A stretch of DNA of 64,000 nt from Bacillota bacterium (GCA_023415795.1 JAEZJG010000010.1:1-64000), one strand, 5' to 3'. Shown: positions 24,837 through 34,223, counted from the first letter of the stretch. Numbers and translations: made by a program. Notes: generated by a model not told the origin, from the sequence alone.

Positions 24837-26349
24837 TTTGTGCAGCCTCCCCCGCTATTGTGTGCATTATATTCACTTGTGTCATGTCGTCGCCCTTAAG
24901 CTCACCCACTATTTTACGATCTCGCATAACAATGAGCCGTGAACATGTGCGCAGCATCTCCTCAATTTCCGATGAAATAAACGTCACGCTCACGCCTTGT
25001 TCAGCCAGTTTGAGCACCAGCTTTTGTATTTCAACCTTGGTGCCCACATCTATGCCGCGCGTCGGTTCGTCGAGAATCAAATATTGGGGATTTGTAAGCA
25101 GCCAACGCGCCAGTATAACCTTTTGCTGATTGCCGCCCGACAAAGACCTTATAGGCGTATCCGTCGAAGCAGTTTTGATATCCAGCAGCTTTATATACTC
25201 ATCTGCAAAAGCCTCCGCCTCCGACTTGGAAAACGGCTTGAAAAACCCCTTCATTACCTGCAACGCCAATATGATGTTATCGCGGACGGATAAATCATCG
25301 ACGATGCCATCCTGCTTTCTGTCCTCAGGCAAATAGCCGATACCATGCTTCATCGCATCCTTGGGTTTCGATATTTTAACGGATTTTCCATTCACCTTCA
25401 CCTTGCCGCTGATCACCTTATCCGCGCCAAATATAGCACGTACGCTTTCACTGCGGCCAGAGCCAAGTAGTCCTGTAAACCCATTGACTTCACCCTTGTT
25501 AATTTGAAAGTCAAATGCCTTCGTGCCCGCTGCGCTGGATAACCCAGACGCCTCGAATACGGGCTCGTTGTCCGCCTGTGCCTGCGATGCCTTTCTGTTT
25601 TCCAACTCAGAAATATCGTCCAGCTCTTTACCCATCATCTTTGAGATGAGCTGTACACGCGGCAGATCCTTTGTTTCGTATTCGCCGACAAACTCGCCGT
25701 TCCTCAAAACGGTGATTCTGTCGCACACCTCGTACACCTGCTCCAGGAAGTGCGTTATGAAAATGATGCCAACGCCTCTGGACTTAAGCTCGCGCATCAG
25801 CGAGAACAGCTTTTCAACCTCGTGTTCATCCAGAGAAGAGGTTGGCTCGTCCAGAATCAGCACCTTGCAATCCATATCCACGGCACGCGCGATGGCAACC
25901 ATTTGCTGCACAGCCAGCGAACAGGTGGCCAGCTGCTGTGTTGCCCGCGCCGGTATGTTAAGTTTTCTTAATATTTCTGTTGTTTTCTTGGACATCGTCT
26001 TCCAATTGACAAATTGGTAATTACCCCGTCCGATAAACATATTCTCGGCAACTGTCAGGTTAGGGCAAAGGGTTATCTCCTGATACACCGTACTGATGCC
26101 TAAATTCTGCGCCTCTTGGGGTGATTTTACGGAGATTTCTTTATTGATCCCTGCTAAATTGACTTCCCCTGAATCCTTGGTATATACGCCTGTGATCACC
26201 TTCACCAGGGTCGACTTGCCCGCTCCATTCTCACCCATAAGGGCATGAATTTCACCCTTACATAATGTAAAATTCACGTTATATAAGGCACGCACACCCG
26301 GGAATGACTTGCATATATTCCGCATAGATAAAACGATGTCATTTTGCAT
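24829..26349 (-). CDS. Sugar ABC transporter ATPase, two ABC domains (YtfR-like)
   Basis: A 506-aa tandem ATPase starting MQNDIVLSMRNICKSFPG; AAAGGATGGG precedes ATG 26349. Domain 1: Walker A GENGAGKST, a degenerate signature (CSLAVQQMVAIARA) and Walker B VLILDEPTSSL. Domain 2: GLLGSGRSE, LSGGNQQKV and YLILDEPTRGID. It is the energy subunit of the four-gene importer at 22670-27527. Confidence 0.92.
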   Translation of the reverse strand: MQNDIVLSMRNICKSFPGVRALYNVNFTLCKGEIHALMGENGAGKSTLVKVITGVYTKDSGEVNLAGINKEISVKSPQEAQNLGISTVYQEITLCPNLTVAENMFIGRGNYQFVNWKTMSKKTTEILRKLNIPARATQQLATCSLAVQQMVAIARAVDMDCKVLILDEPTSSLDEHEVEKLFSLMRELKSRGVGIIFITHFLEQVYEVCDRITVLRNGEFVGEYETKDLPRVQLISKMMGKELDDISELENRKASQAQADNEPVFEASGLSSAAGTKAFDFQINKGEVNGFTGLLGSGRSESVRAIFGADKVISGKVKVNGKSVKISKPKDAMKHGIGYLPEDRKQDGIVDDLSVRDNIILALQVMKGFFKPFSKSEAEAFADEYIKLLDIKTASTDTPIRSLSGGNQQKVILARWLLTNPQYLILDEPTRGIDVGTKVEIQKLVLKLAEQGVSVTFISSEIEEMLRTCSRLIVMRDRKIVGELKGDDMTQVNIMHTIAGEAAQNG

Positions 26350-26369
26350 AGCTACCCATCCTTTAAGCA

Positions 26370-26428
26370 TTTGAGAACTTCTCAAAGATGGCAGTGCGTG
26401 CATGCAGATAATCTCCACATACACGCAC
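26370..26428 (-). repeat. Two hairpins between binding protein and ATPase genes
   Basis: TTTGAGA/TCTCAAA (26370-26386, 3-nt loop) and GTGCGTG/CACGCAC (26394-26428, long loop) lie in the 131-bp gap. As in the first ABC operon, this gap probably contains a partial terminator or RNase-blocking structure that raises expression of the binding protein over the rest. Confidence 0.45.
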
Positions 26429-26480
26429 CGCACATAATTGTTACGAAGTCCTATTGTAAGGTATTAGTCAGTTTATCTGA

Positions 26481-27527
26481 TTATTCGCCCAGACCAAAGG
26501 TATCGATGTCTTCCTGGGTGATTGTCGCAGCATCAAAGCCGCGCTCTTCAGAGATAACCTTCTTCTCGGCAAGCGTCTCGCCAGCTTCCAGCTTCTGAAT
26601 CATATCAGCGATGACAGATGCCTGGAAGGGGCTGCACTGACCGTCATAGTTCCAGTTGCCCGCAAGCAGTTCTCTCAAAGCAAACTTGTTGCAGTCAAAG
26701 CCCATCACAACAACGTCTTTGCCAACGCCGTGGGTGATACCAGCTTCGTCCAACGCCGCAACAGCGCCCTTGGCCATACCATCGTTCTCAGCGTAGATCA
26801 CGTTGAACTTCTCGCCAGAGTTGATAGCGGCTTCAACAATTTTCTTTGCTTCTAATTCATCCCATGTAGCAGTCTGCTGAACAACCTTTTTCATCGTGCC
26901 GGCGGCAAATTCAGCATCCAGAGCAGCCGTACGGCCAATCTGAGCATCGGAGCCCATAGCGCCCTGTATGTGGATCACGTTGTATTCCGGCAGTTTCTGT
27001 GCTTTGAGCCACTCCACAGCGGTGGTGCCCTGCACAGCCATGTCAGAAACGACAGCCGCTTCGTACATGCTCTCGTCAACGCTCATCATACGGTCGAACA
27101 GGAACACTTTGATGCCCGCTTCTTTAGCGCTGGTCAGAACAGCTTCCCAACCATCGGTAGCCGCAGCCGAGATCAGCATGTAGTCTACGCCATCCGTAAT
27201 AAACTGGGCCGCTGCATTGAGCTGCTCATCGTTCTTCAGGCTGTAGAAGGTGGACACTTTGTATCCGTTCGCTTCGGTGAACACTTTTTCAAAGTCTGCT
27301 ACGTTCGCAGCGCGGTATCCGGATTCAGACGGGGGATTGTTGATGATGCCAACCTTGATCAGTTCGCCGGCAGGCGCATCGGGGGCAACGGGTGCCTCGG
27401 TGGGCGCATCAGTCGCAGCAGCGGGGGCATCCGTCGCAGCAGGTGTCTCAGTCTGAGCCGGTGCTCCGCAAGCCATCAAGCTAAATGCCATAGCAACAAC
27501 CAATAAAACAACCAACAGTTTTTTCAT
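26481..27527 (-). CDS. Sugar ABC transporter substrate-binding lipoprotein (YtfQ-like)
   Basis: A 348-aa lipoprotein. ATG 27527 follows AAAGGAAC. Signal peptide with lipobox LMAC, then a low-complexity linker rich in Ala, Thr, Pro and Asp (about residues 22-52), then the binding domain (IKVGIINNPPSESGYR onward). The segments YAENDGMAKGAVAALDEAG, VVVMGFDCNKFALREL and CSPFQ match the galactofuranose-binding YtfQ group, so a hexose in furanose form is a reasonable guess. It is paralogous to the sensor lipoprotein at 27870-28868. Confidence 0.9.
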   Translation of the reverse strand: MKKLLVVLLVVAMAFSLMACGAPAQTETPAATDAPAAATDAPTEAPVAPDAPAGELIKVGIINNPPSESGYRAANVADFEKVFTEANGYKVSTFYSLKNDEQLNAAAQFITDGVDYMLISAAATDGWEAVLTSAKEAGIKVFLFDRMMSVDESMYEAAVVSDMAVQGTTAVEWLKAQKLPEYNVIHIQGAMGSDAQIGRTAALDAEFAAGTMKKVVQQTATWDELEAKKIVEAAINSGEKFNVIYAENDGMAKGAVAALDEAGITHGVGKDVVVMGFDCNKFALRELLAGNWNYDGQCSPFQASVIADMIQKLEAGETLAEKKVISEERGFDAATITQEDIDTFGLGE

Positions 27528-27550
27528 ACTAATAGTTCCTTTCCATATTT

Positions 27551-27597
27551 TGTGTGTCTTGTCACACATCGTTTACACTTTTGCTTATATCATTATA
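27551..27597 (-). promoter_or_regulatory. Possible promoter -10 and leader dyad of the second ABC operon
   Basis: TATAAT occurs on the minus strand at 27592-27597, 65 bp before the binding-protein ATG; no good -35 lies at the right distance, so an activator (such as the neighbouring AraC-type regulator) would be needed. Between it and the gene is the dyad TGTGTG-N6-CACACA (27551-27568). The remainder of the 342-bp gap contains the upstream operon's terminator. Confidence 0.35.
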
Positions 27598-27728
27598 AAA
27601 ATTGAAAGACAATAGACTTTGAACAACTGCGGAAGAATTCAAACAATCTCCATTAGATAGTCAATCGTTGGCATTTTCTATAGCGGAAGATAGATTCACA
27701 GGCGTAATTTTTCTAACTTTTCGGAATA

Positions 27729-27776
27729 AAAAAATGACCATCACTTTATGCTTAGAATGCATTTTAAAGTGTGGCC
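27729..27776 (-). terminator. Terminator of the sensor lipoprotein/kinase/regulator operon
   Basis: On the minus strand, GGCCA-CACTTT pairs with AAAGTG-A-TGGTC (one bulge, one G-T pair), with an inner ATGC/GCAT stem, and is followed at once by ATTTTTTT. It lies about 95 bp beyond the stop of the lipoprotein gene and insulates the ABC operon downstream. Confidence 0.78.
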
Positions 27777-27869
27777 GATGATTAAAATTGTCTTGTGCAT
27801 GTACTTGTAATTTATACCCGTTATTAAGCTGTGCTAAACAATTATTTCGTGTAATCGACAGCCGGACGG

Positions 27870-28868
27870 TTAATACTTTCGCTGATCAATAATGTCCTGC
27901 GTTATCGTAAAGCTGTCAAACTGCTTCTCCTCCACATATTGATCTTTCTTAATCGGCTCATTTCTCTCCAAACGCTTAATGACATCGTCCACATACGGTC
28001 CTTGAAGCGGGTTGCACTCCACAGTCAGCCCGATCTTCCCCTTCAGGCAATATTCAAGACCGCGCTTCGTCGCATCAAAGGAGATGACGATGACGCCATT
28101 TTCGGTATTGCATTTTAGCCCAGCCTCTTCCATTGCGTCGATCGCCCCCAAAGCCTCTCCGTCATTCTCGCAATATACGACGTCGATATCGCTCGTCTGC
28201 TTCAGAATGTCACCCATCACCTCATAGGCCTTTGCTCTGGTAAAATCGCCGCATTCCTGCGCAACGATATCCCAGTTGGGGTTCCGCGAGATAGCCGCCT
28301 CCAGTGCACCTGTACGCCCGATCTGGGCGGAAGAATCAATCGTCCCCTGAATGTGGACGATTCGAACGGTATCCTGTGTTCTGCCCTGCTGCCTAAGCAG
28401 CTTCTCCAGCCACGCCACTGCTTTCTCACCCTCCGCACGAAAATCAGAACCGATATAAGCAGTATACAGTTCCGGATCATCCGCCACGATATATCTGTCG
28501 ATGACGATAACCGGTATGCCGGCCTCCTTCGCCTCCTGCAAAATCGAATCCCATCCCGTCTCCACACGTGGAGAAAACACGATGTAATCCACATCCTGCT
28601 GAATAAATGTTCTGATAGCGCGAATCTGGTTCTCTGTCTCATTGCGTGCGTCGTCATAAAGCATTTCATAGCCGTTTGCTTCGCTCAGCACTGCCTTTAT
28701 GTTTTCCGTGTTCGCTACTCGCCATTCCGATTCTGCTCCCACCTGTGAAAACCCAACGACAATCAAGTTCTCGTCGGTGGGCTCAGGCTCCGAAAGCACA
28801 GGGCTGGTGCAGCCAAACAGGTTAAGCGCCAGACTAACAACAATGATAAGAAGCGCCTTCTTTTTCAT
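27870..28868 (-). CDS. Sensor-associated sugar-binding lipoprotein (YtfQ-like)
   Basis: A 332-aa periplasmic-binding-protein-like lipoprotein. A signal peptide ends at LFGC (Cys about 20), followed by IVVGFSQVGAESEWRVANTENIK. It shares several blocks with the transporter's binding protein (ADxxNxK start, HIQGTIDSSAQIGRTGALEA, YCENDGEALGAIDAMEEAG, VECNPLQGP). Its ATG overlaps the end of the kinase gene by 4 bp, so it is encoded as part of the signalling operon and not of the transporter. It probably presents sugar to the extracellular part of the kinase, making a three-component sensor. Confidence 0.87.
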   Translation of the reverse strand: MKKKALLIIVVSLALNLFGCTSPVLSEPEPTDENLIVVGFSQVGAESEWRVANTENIKAVLSEANGYEMLYDDARNETENQIRAIRTFIQQDVDYIVFSPRVETGWDSILQEAKEAGIPVIVIDRYIVADDPELYTAYIGSDFRAEGEKAVAWLEKLLRQQGRTQDTVRIVHIQGTIDSSAQIGRTGALEAAISRNPNWDIVAQECGDFTRAKAYEVMGDILKQTSDIDVVYCENDGEALGAIDAMEEAGLKCNTENGVIVISFDATKRGLEYCLKGKIGLTVECNPLQGPYVDDVIKRLERNEPIKKDQYVEEKQFDSFTITQDIIDQRKY

Positions 28869-30313
28869 ATATCTAACTCCTTGCTGTATGTCATCATCGG
28901 AATCGTAACGGTAATACGCGTACCGACGTCCGGCTCGCTTTCCAGCATTAACCCATATTCCTTACCAAAAAGTATTTGTATTCTTTGATGCACCGTTCTT
29001 AGCCCAAACCCTTCCTTGCGCCCTTCCGCCAGATACGACCTGACCGCACTCAGACGCTCCGGTGTCATGCCGCAGCCATCGTCTACGATCTCCAGCACAA
29101 TCTTGCCGTCCTGCATCCTGCCGGTTACACGTATAGCACCCTTACGACGGCTCACCTTTATACCGTGATAAAGCGCATTTTCCACCAGCGGCTGCAAGGT
29201 AAGCTTGGGCAAAACATATTCCTTTAGCTCCTCAGGAATGGTGATCTCATAATCCATAAGGTCTCGGTAGCGCATCTGCTGTATCATCAAGTAGCTGCGT
29301 ATATGCTGTTCCTCCTCCGCCAGCGTGATCACCGTCTTGCCGCGGCTCAGAGAGAAACGGAAATAGTTCGATAAGCTGTCAATCATCGTCACCGCCGAGT
29401 TTACCTCCGACGATTCGATCAGCCAAATGATGGTGTCGAGCGTGTTGTACAAAAAGTGCGGGTTTATCTGTGCCTGAAGCAGTGCGAGCTCCGTCCCGCG
29501 ACGCTGCTTCTCCTGTTCGGCATTCATTTCAATCTGCCGCTTTAAGCGTCCGACCATGCTCTCAATGCCGTTTGACAGTATCTGAACCTCTTCCACATCC
29601 GCCTGAATCGGCTCGCAAACAAGCAGGCTGCCCTTGCCAATGTCCTCAAGGCGATGGCAAATCTCATCAATGGGTTCTACGATTCTGTGGCTGAGTTTGC
29701 GTGAGTATATCAGCAAAATGTACAACAGCACCATAGACGCCAGCACAATGATGCCCATCAGCAGTATCATATTTGCGATCATGGAGGTCTGCAAAGCGTT
29801 CAGGTGCGCCGCTTCGTAATACAAATAGGTATTCACATACTCGCGGATCAGCTCCGTCATCCCGTAAATATCTGTCTTAAGCTGATCCATCCTGGCGTCA
29901 TACCCCGTGGTATCGGCAATTTGGCGCATCTTGTCCTTTAAGTTGTGGCACATATTAAGCACGCTGTTGATGGCGCGCAGGCTGTCCTTTTCCGTGGTCG
30001 TATTAATCAATGTGAGTGCAATCTGTTCCGCAGACGACACCTCTTCCAAAGGCAGACCCTCGGAATACTGGCTGTCGATCACAAAATAGTACATTTTCAG
30101 ATCAACATCATATTTAAAGTTTTGGTTAAAATATGACGCCGTGGTCACATTGTTCAGAATCGCGCGGTACTGAAGCGCATAGACGATTCCGATAACGGCA
30201 ATAGCGATGATAACCAGCATCAGCGGAAGCGTGACGATCAAAATCATCTTCCAGATTTGCTTGTGCATCGTTTTCTTTTGGTCCTTTAGCGTCTGCTCGT
30301 TGTTTGTATTCAA
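28865..30313 (-). CDS. Sensor histidine kinase (YesM-like)
   Basis: A kinase of about 482 aa. The proposed TTG start at 30313 overlaps the regulator's stop (TTGA) and has GAGGTG upstream; ATG 30268 is the alternative. TM1 lies close to the N-terminus (IWKMILIVTLPLMLVIIAIAVIGIVYAL), a short extracellular domain of about 130 residues follows, then TM2 (IANMILLMGIIVLASMVLLYIL, written here in part), a HAMP-like linker, QINPHFLYNTLDTI with the phospho-His, PLVENALYHGI and VDDGCGM. The small outer domain fits sensing via the partner lipoprotein. It is the cognate kinase of 30310-31926. Confidence 0.9.
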   Translation of the reverse strand: MNTNNEQTLKDQKKTMHKQIWKMILIVTLPLMLVIIAIAVIGIVYALQYRAILNNVTTASYFNQNFKYDVDLKMYYFVIDSQYSEGLPLEEVSSAEQIALTLINTTTEKDSLRAINSVLNMCHNLKDKMRQIADTTGYDARMDQLKTDIYGMTELIREYVNTYLYYEAAHLNALQTSMIANMILLMGIIVLASMVLLYILLIYSRKLSHRIVEPIDEICHRLEDIGKGSLLVCEPIQADVEEVQILSNGIESMVGRLKRQIEMNAEQEKQRRGTELALLQAQINPHFLYNTLDTIIWLIESSEVNSAVTMIDSLSNYFRFSLSRGKTVITLAEEEQHIRSYLMIQQMRYRDLMDYEITIPEELKEYVLPKLTLQPLVENALYHGIKVSRRKGAIRVTGRMQDGKIVLEIVDDGCGMTPERLSAVRSYLAEGRKEGFGLRTVHQRIQILFGKEYGLMLESEPDVGTRITVTIPMMTYSKELDI

Positions 30314-31926
30314 AGCTTTACACCTCTGCGGTATTCGCTTGGCGTGCATCCCGCTACCTTTTTAAACACGAAGCTGAAGTAGTGGGGGTCTTTATACCCC
30401 ACCCCAAAAGCAATCTCGCTGGAACGCTTGTCCGTCTGCCGCAGCATACGCTTCGCCTCGTCTATCCTTCTGCTTGTGAGATATTCCACGAAGGTTTGTC
30501 CAATCTCCTGGCTGAACATTGCCGAGAAATAGTTCGGACTGATGTTAATCTGCTTGGCCACTCTGTCCAGCGATATGGATTCGTCAGAATAATGCTCGTC
30601 GATAAAACTGATGGCCTGCGTCGTAAGCTGACTTTGCTGCTTCTTGCTCTCGCTGTCCCTTTGCGAAATCGCCTGTTCCAATATTTCGCGCGCATACCGG
30701 CGTTCATCTTCCGGCGTCGATGCATGGTCATTCAGCCGCAGCACGCTCGACCACGAGCTGTCCAGACTGCAGCCAATCGTTTTCAAATATTCGTCGGCAA
30801 CGTAGTAGAACGTCAGCGTCAGATATCTGCAAAACAGCGGCAGCACCCTCGCTTCTTCGCCCGCGTTTTGAAATATCTGCTCAATAAATCCGTCAATCTC
30901 CTCAGCAGAACCGTTGTTCAGGAATATCCTGATGTATTCATGGTCTATAGCCATTTTCTTCAGATCAGGCTTTAGGCTGCTCTTGTTTTTAAAATTCTTA
31001 ATGCTTTCTTCCATCAGTATATGCTCGTCCGGGCACAGGTATCGATACGATAGTATACGACTAGCTTCGGCTGCGCAGGCCGGAATGGCACTGAGCCGCG
31101 AAACGGGAGATCCACAGGCTATGTGCCACACAACATCTTGCCCCGCGTTGGCACAGCAATCGCTGATCTGTTTGACGCAGACTGCCGTGCGATCCTCTAT
31201 TTCATCTTGTCCGCCCTTTATCAATACAGCGTAAGTCGTCACATTCCAGTTAAACAAAAACTGCATGGAGCTGCTATTGATGAGTTGTCGGATATTGCCC
31301 TGCACCACTGCCAGCGTGTCTGTATAGCTTTCCGGCATGCTTCTGCCGTATCCCGCACTGCTCAGCGAAAAGAGCACGATGTTATAGCATGGAGCGTTCA
31401 CGTCAATGCCCAGCGATTTGGCGATTTCGGTGATCTCGGTAACGCTTAAGCCTCCCGTGACAAGCTGCTCAAAAAACCGCCTGCGCGAGAACACCTCATA
31501 TTCTTGCACCTCGCGCTGAAAACGGGCGAGATACTCCTGCTGCTGCTGCTCAGCGTCCATCTTCTTATACAGATCAATCAGTATCTCCACCATCTTATCC
31601 TTCATGATGGGTTTAAGCAGATACTGGTCTACGCCAAGTCGAATCGCCTGCTGTGCATAGGAAAAATCGTCGTAGCCGCTGATAATAACGATCTTGGTTC
31701 TCGGAAGCTCCTTACGAACCAGCTCTATCAGCGACAGCCCATCCATAAACGGCATTTTGATATCAGTAATAAGCAGATCAGGTTGAATTTGGCGTATCAA
31801 AGGTAAAGCAATCTCACCATCCTGTGCATCTCCGGCATAGATATAGCCATGTTGTTCCCACAGAATGTTGTTTCGTATACCTTCTCGTACTACGATCTCA
31901 TCCTCGACAAGAAAGACCTTAAACAT
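30310..31926 (-). CDS. Response regulator with AraC-type DNA-binding domain (YesN-like)
   Basis: A 538-aa regulator: receiver domain with LVEDE and phospho-accepting D55 in LITDIKMPF, K in YLLKPI, a central linker, and a C-terminal AraC domain with ISPNYFSAMFSQEIGQTFVEYL and GVGYKDPHYFSFVFKKVAGCTPSEYR. It is the first gene of the signalling operon and likely activates the ABC importer that follows (26481-27527 onward). Confidence 0.92.
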   Translation of the reverse strand: MFKVFLVEDEIVVREGIRNNILWEQHGYIYAGDAQDGEIALPLIRQIQPDLLITDIKMPFMDGLSLIELVRKELPRTKIVIISGYDDFSYAQQAIRLGVDQYLLKPIMKDKMVEILIDLYKKMDAEQQQQEYLARFQREVQEYEVFSRRRFFEQLVTGGLSVTEITEIAKSLGIDVNAPCYNIVLFSLSSAGYGRSMPESYTDTLAVVQGNIRQLINSSSMQFLFNWNVTTYAVLIKGGQDEIEDRTAVCVKQISDCCANAGQDVVWHIACGSPVSRLSAIPACAAEASRILSYRYLCPDEHILMEESIKNFKNKSSLKPDLKKMAIDHEYIRIFLNNGSAEEIDGFIEQIFQNAGEEARVLPLFCRYLTLTFYYVADEYLKTIGCSLDSSWSSVLRLNDHASTPEDERRYAREILEQAISQRDSESKKQQSQLTTQAISFIDEHYSDESISLDRVAKQINISPNYFSAMFSQEIGQTFVEYLTSRRIDEAKRMLRQTDKRSSEIAFGVGYKDPHYFSFVFKKVAGCTPSEYRRGVKL

Positions 31927-31980
31927 GCTGATCTTCCCTTCTATTTAGATGTATTGTTACAAATGACAGAGAGCCCCCGG

Positions 31981-32008
31981 ATATTATGCATCAAGGTTGC
32001 AATTTCAA
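31981..32008 (-). promoter_or_regulatory. Candidate promoter of the regulator/kinase/lipoprotein operon
   Basis: On the minus strand TTGAAA (32003-32008) and TAATAT (31981-31986) are 16 bp apart, about 55 bp before the regulator start. The boxes are average matches. The 298-bp divergent gap also holds the plus-strand promoter at 32182-32210. Confidence 0.4.
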
Positions 32009-32181
32009 CAATAGAATTTCTTGTGATATTAGTTTGTTTTTCTACGTACTGCCAGTTTGCTTATGCAAAACAGCCCGAAGCAAGCTCAAATCAACTCATT
32101 AACTGCATAGAATAATGATTTGCTTTGTATAATCTATAATACAGACTAGGTGCCGCTGCTGCAAATACCTTTCAGTTTTTA

Positions 32182-32210
32182 TTGTCATATCATGGTTAGA
32201 GTGATACAAT
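32182..32210 (+). promoter_or_regulatory. Sigma-A type promoter of the XRE/MBL operon
   Basis: TTGTCA (32182-32187) and TACAAT (32205-32210) with 17 bp between, ending 15 bp before the proposed TTG start of the small regulator. Five of six bases match consensus in each box. Confidence 0.72.
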
Positions 32211-32224
32211 TGAAATAAAGGACG

Positions 32225-32593
32225 GTGTTGGAATCAATGGCTGTAGAAATCGGTAAAAAGATTCGGAAAAAGCGCAAAGATCTTGGCCTCACCCAGGTCG
32301 AGCTGTCAAGCAGAGCCGGAATCACACAATCAACATTATCCTACATTGAAAAAGACATGAAGCGTCCCCAATTCGACACTATATTTGCAATATGCCAGGT
32401 ATTGGGCATCTCAGTTCTGGAATTGCTCACCCTTGACGAGACACCGCGCGACAAGCAGCACTTCGAGGAAACCTTTGCAGTTTACCACTCCTGCGCTAAA
32501 AGCGAGGCTCTTGGCAACAAAGCTGTTCGTTTTCAAAGCTTCGACAAGTACTTATACGATCTATATATATCTCAAACCAGCTCTTTTGGTTAA
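32225..32593 (+). CDS. Small XRE-family transcription regulator
   Basis: A 122-aa protein with a helix-turn-helix over about residues 10-65 (IRKKRKDLGLTQVELSSRAGITQSTLSYIE, given in part). The C-terminal half has no recognisable domain. TTG 32225 has AAAGGA just upstream; ATG 32237 is an alternative start. It is likely autoregulatory and may control the metallo-hydrolase gene 46 bp downstream. Confidence 0.83.
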   Translation: MLESMAVEIGKKIRKKRKDLGLTQVELSSRAGITQSTLSYIEKDMKRPQFDTIFAICQVLGISVLELLTLDETPRDKQHFEETFAVYHSCAKSEALGNKAVRFQSFDKYLYDLYISQTSSFG

Positions 32594-32639
32594 GCCCATG
32601 TGACCCATCGCAATGCGATGAACGAGGCAAGGTGGCCGA

Positions 32640-33473
32640 ATGAAAATCTATACACTAGTAGAAGACAGCAAATCCAAAGGTTCAGGGTTTATTGCCGAAC
32701 ATGGTTTGTCCCTATACTTTGAGCATAAGGGGCATAACATACTGTTCGACACCGGCGCGTCAGACACCTTTGTCTACAACGCCACACTGCTGGGGATTGA
32801 CCTGCTCAAGGTGGACATCTGTGTTATCTCTCACGCTCATGACGACCACACCGGTGGGCTGGCCCACTTTCTAGAGCTCAACAAGCATGCCAAGGTATAT
32901 CTTAAACGCGCCGCGCAGGGAGATTTTTACGTTAGAAACGTGATGAAGCTGGAGTATGCCGGTATGGATAAGGCGCTCTTCGAAAGGCATGCCGAGCGCT
33001 TCGAATTCTTGGATGAAGACACAGAAATCGTGGAAGATGTTTTCGCGGTCAGTGTCAATAAACATCGTCGGCCGCCGCAATATGCATCACTGATGTACGA
33101 AAAACGTGAGGATGTACTGTTGCGTGATGATCTGTCACAGGAGTTGTTCATCGTGATCCGCCGCAAGAGCGGCAACGCTGTGCTCACCGGCTGCTCGCAC
33201 AACGGTCTGCTCAATATACTGATGACGGCAGAGGAAAAGCTGGGTCCTGTATCAGCAGTGGTGGGAGGCTTCCATTTAAGCGGTACCCGGCGCATGGGCA
33301 TTCAAGCCTATCAGGAGCCCAGCAGCGAAGTTCACGCCATCATTCGCTATATCAACAATAATCACATTAAGCGGGTCTACTCTGGTCACTGCACGGGCGA
33401 GAAGGTTCTTGAGCGAATGGAGCTGCTGGCGCGTGTGAAAAGAATGCAATCAGGAGACATATTGGAAATCTGA
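32640..33473 (+). CDS. MBL-fold metallohydrolase (COG1237 type)
   Basis: A 277-aa metallo-beta-lactamase-fold protein. HAHDDHTGG is the metal-binding H-x-H-x-D-H motif (about 66-74). Further ligands are suggested by TGCSHNG and GGFHL, and by SGHCTG near the end. This pattern matches the family annotated as 7,8-dihydropterin-6-methyl-4-aminobenzene-5'-phosphate synthase-like; in bacteria the real substrates are mostly unknown. It is followed two bases later by a 90-aa gene. Confidence 0.85.
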   Translation: MKIYTLVEDSKSKGSGFIAEHGLSLYFEHKGHNILFDTGASDTFVYNATLLGIDLLKVDICVISHAHDDHTGGLAHFLELNKHAKVYLKRAAQGDFYVRNVMKLEYAGMDKALFERHAERFEFLDEDTEIVEDVFAVSVNKHRRPPQYASLMYEKREDVLLRDDLSQELFIVIRRKSGNAVLTGCSHNGLLNILMTAEEKLGPVSAVVGGFHLSGTRRMGIQAYQEPSSEVHAIIRYINNNHIKRVYSGHCTGEKVLERMELLARVKRMQSGDILEI

Positions 33474-33475
33474 CG

Positions 33476-33748
33476 ATGGATAATTCAAGAGAGCAAATAG
33501 CAGACATCATAAACGACATGCATTTTGAGCGCAAGGCACCCGTATCCCGCGCCAGAAAGGCACAATATGCTGCTTTAGAATCGGGCATAGCCGATGCGCT
33601 TAAGGAGCTGAACCGGCTGCACCTGCGCCTTTGGCACGCAGTTTCCCAGCGAGATTACCACAGCCTGTCCCCCGATGAGGTCATTCAAGCGTTGGACGAC
33701 ATTCAAAAGCATCTGAGCACTCTATCCAGTCAATTAAAAGAAACTTAA
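33476..33748 (+). CDS. Small helical protein of unknown function
   Basis: A 90-aa, soluble, probably all-helical protein (IADIINDMHFERK, ALESGIADALKELNRLHLRLWHAV, EVIQALDDIQKHLSTLSSQL). The ATG lies two bases after the metallohydrolase stop, so it is co-translated. No family recognised. Coiled-coil dimerisation is possible. Confidence 0.65.
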   Translation: MDNSREQIADIINDMHFERKAPVSRARKAQYAALESGIADALKELNRLHLRLWHAVSQRDYHSLSPDEVIQALDDIQKHLSTLSSQLKET

Positions 33749-33773
33749 AATCGCCGCATTCTGCCGCAAAACA

Positions 33774-33802
33774 AACCCTCGGTCCAAAATGAACCAAGGG
33801 TT
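33774..33802. terminator. Bidirectional terminator between converging genes
   Basis: AACCCT/AGGGTT plus GGT/ACC with one mismatch, 9-nt loop. It is followed by TTTGTTTTG on the minus strand and ATTGTGTTT on the plus strand. It sits between the 90-aa gene (plus) and the cupin gene (minus). Confidence 0.65.
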
Positions 33803-33837
33803 ATTGTGTTTGATAAACTATTAAATATACTGTCTGA

Positions 33838-34185
33838 TTAGTCTTGTACGATAACGGCAACAATTTTTAGCGTCTCGTCGTTTTCGTTGGCAACCGAGTG
33901 GAACGCGCCGCCGCCGCATATGCTGGCGTCACCCGTGCGGAACGGTCGAATGGTTCCGTTATCGTTCAGTATACCCTCGCCCTCCACCACGTAATAGATC
34001 TCAGTCTCTGTCGCGTGTTCGTGTCGTCCCACACTGCACCCCTTCTCCAGGCACAGCAGAGAAAACAGGCGGCACTTTCCGGGCAGCGCGTCTTTGGGAA
34101 TCAGGTGAACAAAATCCGTTATGCCCATGCCGTCTCTCGCACGCTCGCGAGATTCCACTTCCATCTCATCAGCTCTGAAAAACAT
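33838..34185 (-). CDS. Cupin-domain protein
   Basis: A 115-aa single-domain cupin. The metal-binding motif 1 is GRHEHATETEIYYVVEGEG (His-x-His and Glu), motif 2 is CGGGAFHSVANEN (His). GAGGAG precedes the start; a GTG one codon upstream is also possible. Small cupins of this sort bind sugars or act as isomerases, but no specific role is visible. It is the last gene of the ECF/coaX/hom run. Confidence 0.8.
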   Translation of the reverse strand: MFFRADEMEVESRERARDGMGITDFVHLIPKDALPGKCRLFSLLCLEKGCSVGRHEHATETEIYYVVEGEGILNDNGTIRPFRTGDASICGGGAFHSVANENDETLKIVAVIVQD

Positions 34186-34223
34186 CACTTGCTCCTCTTC
34201 CCCGTTTAATACGCGACAATCGG

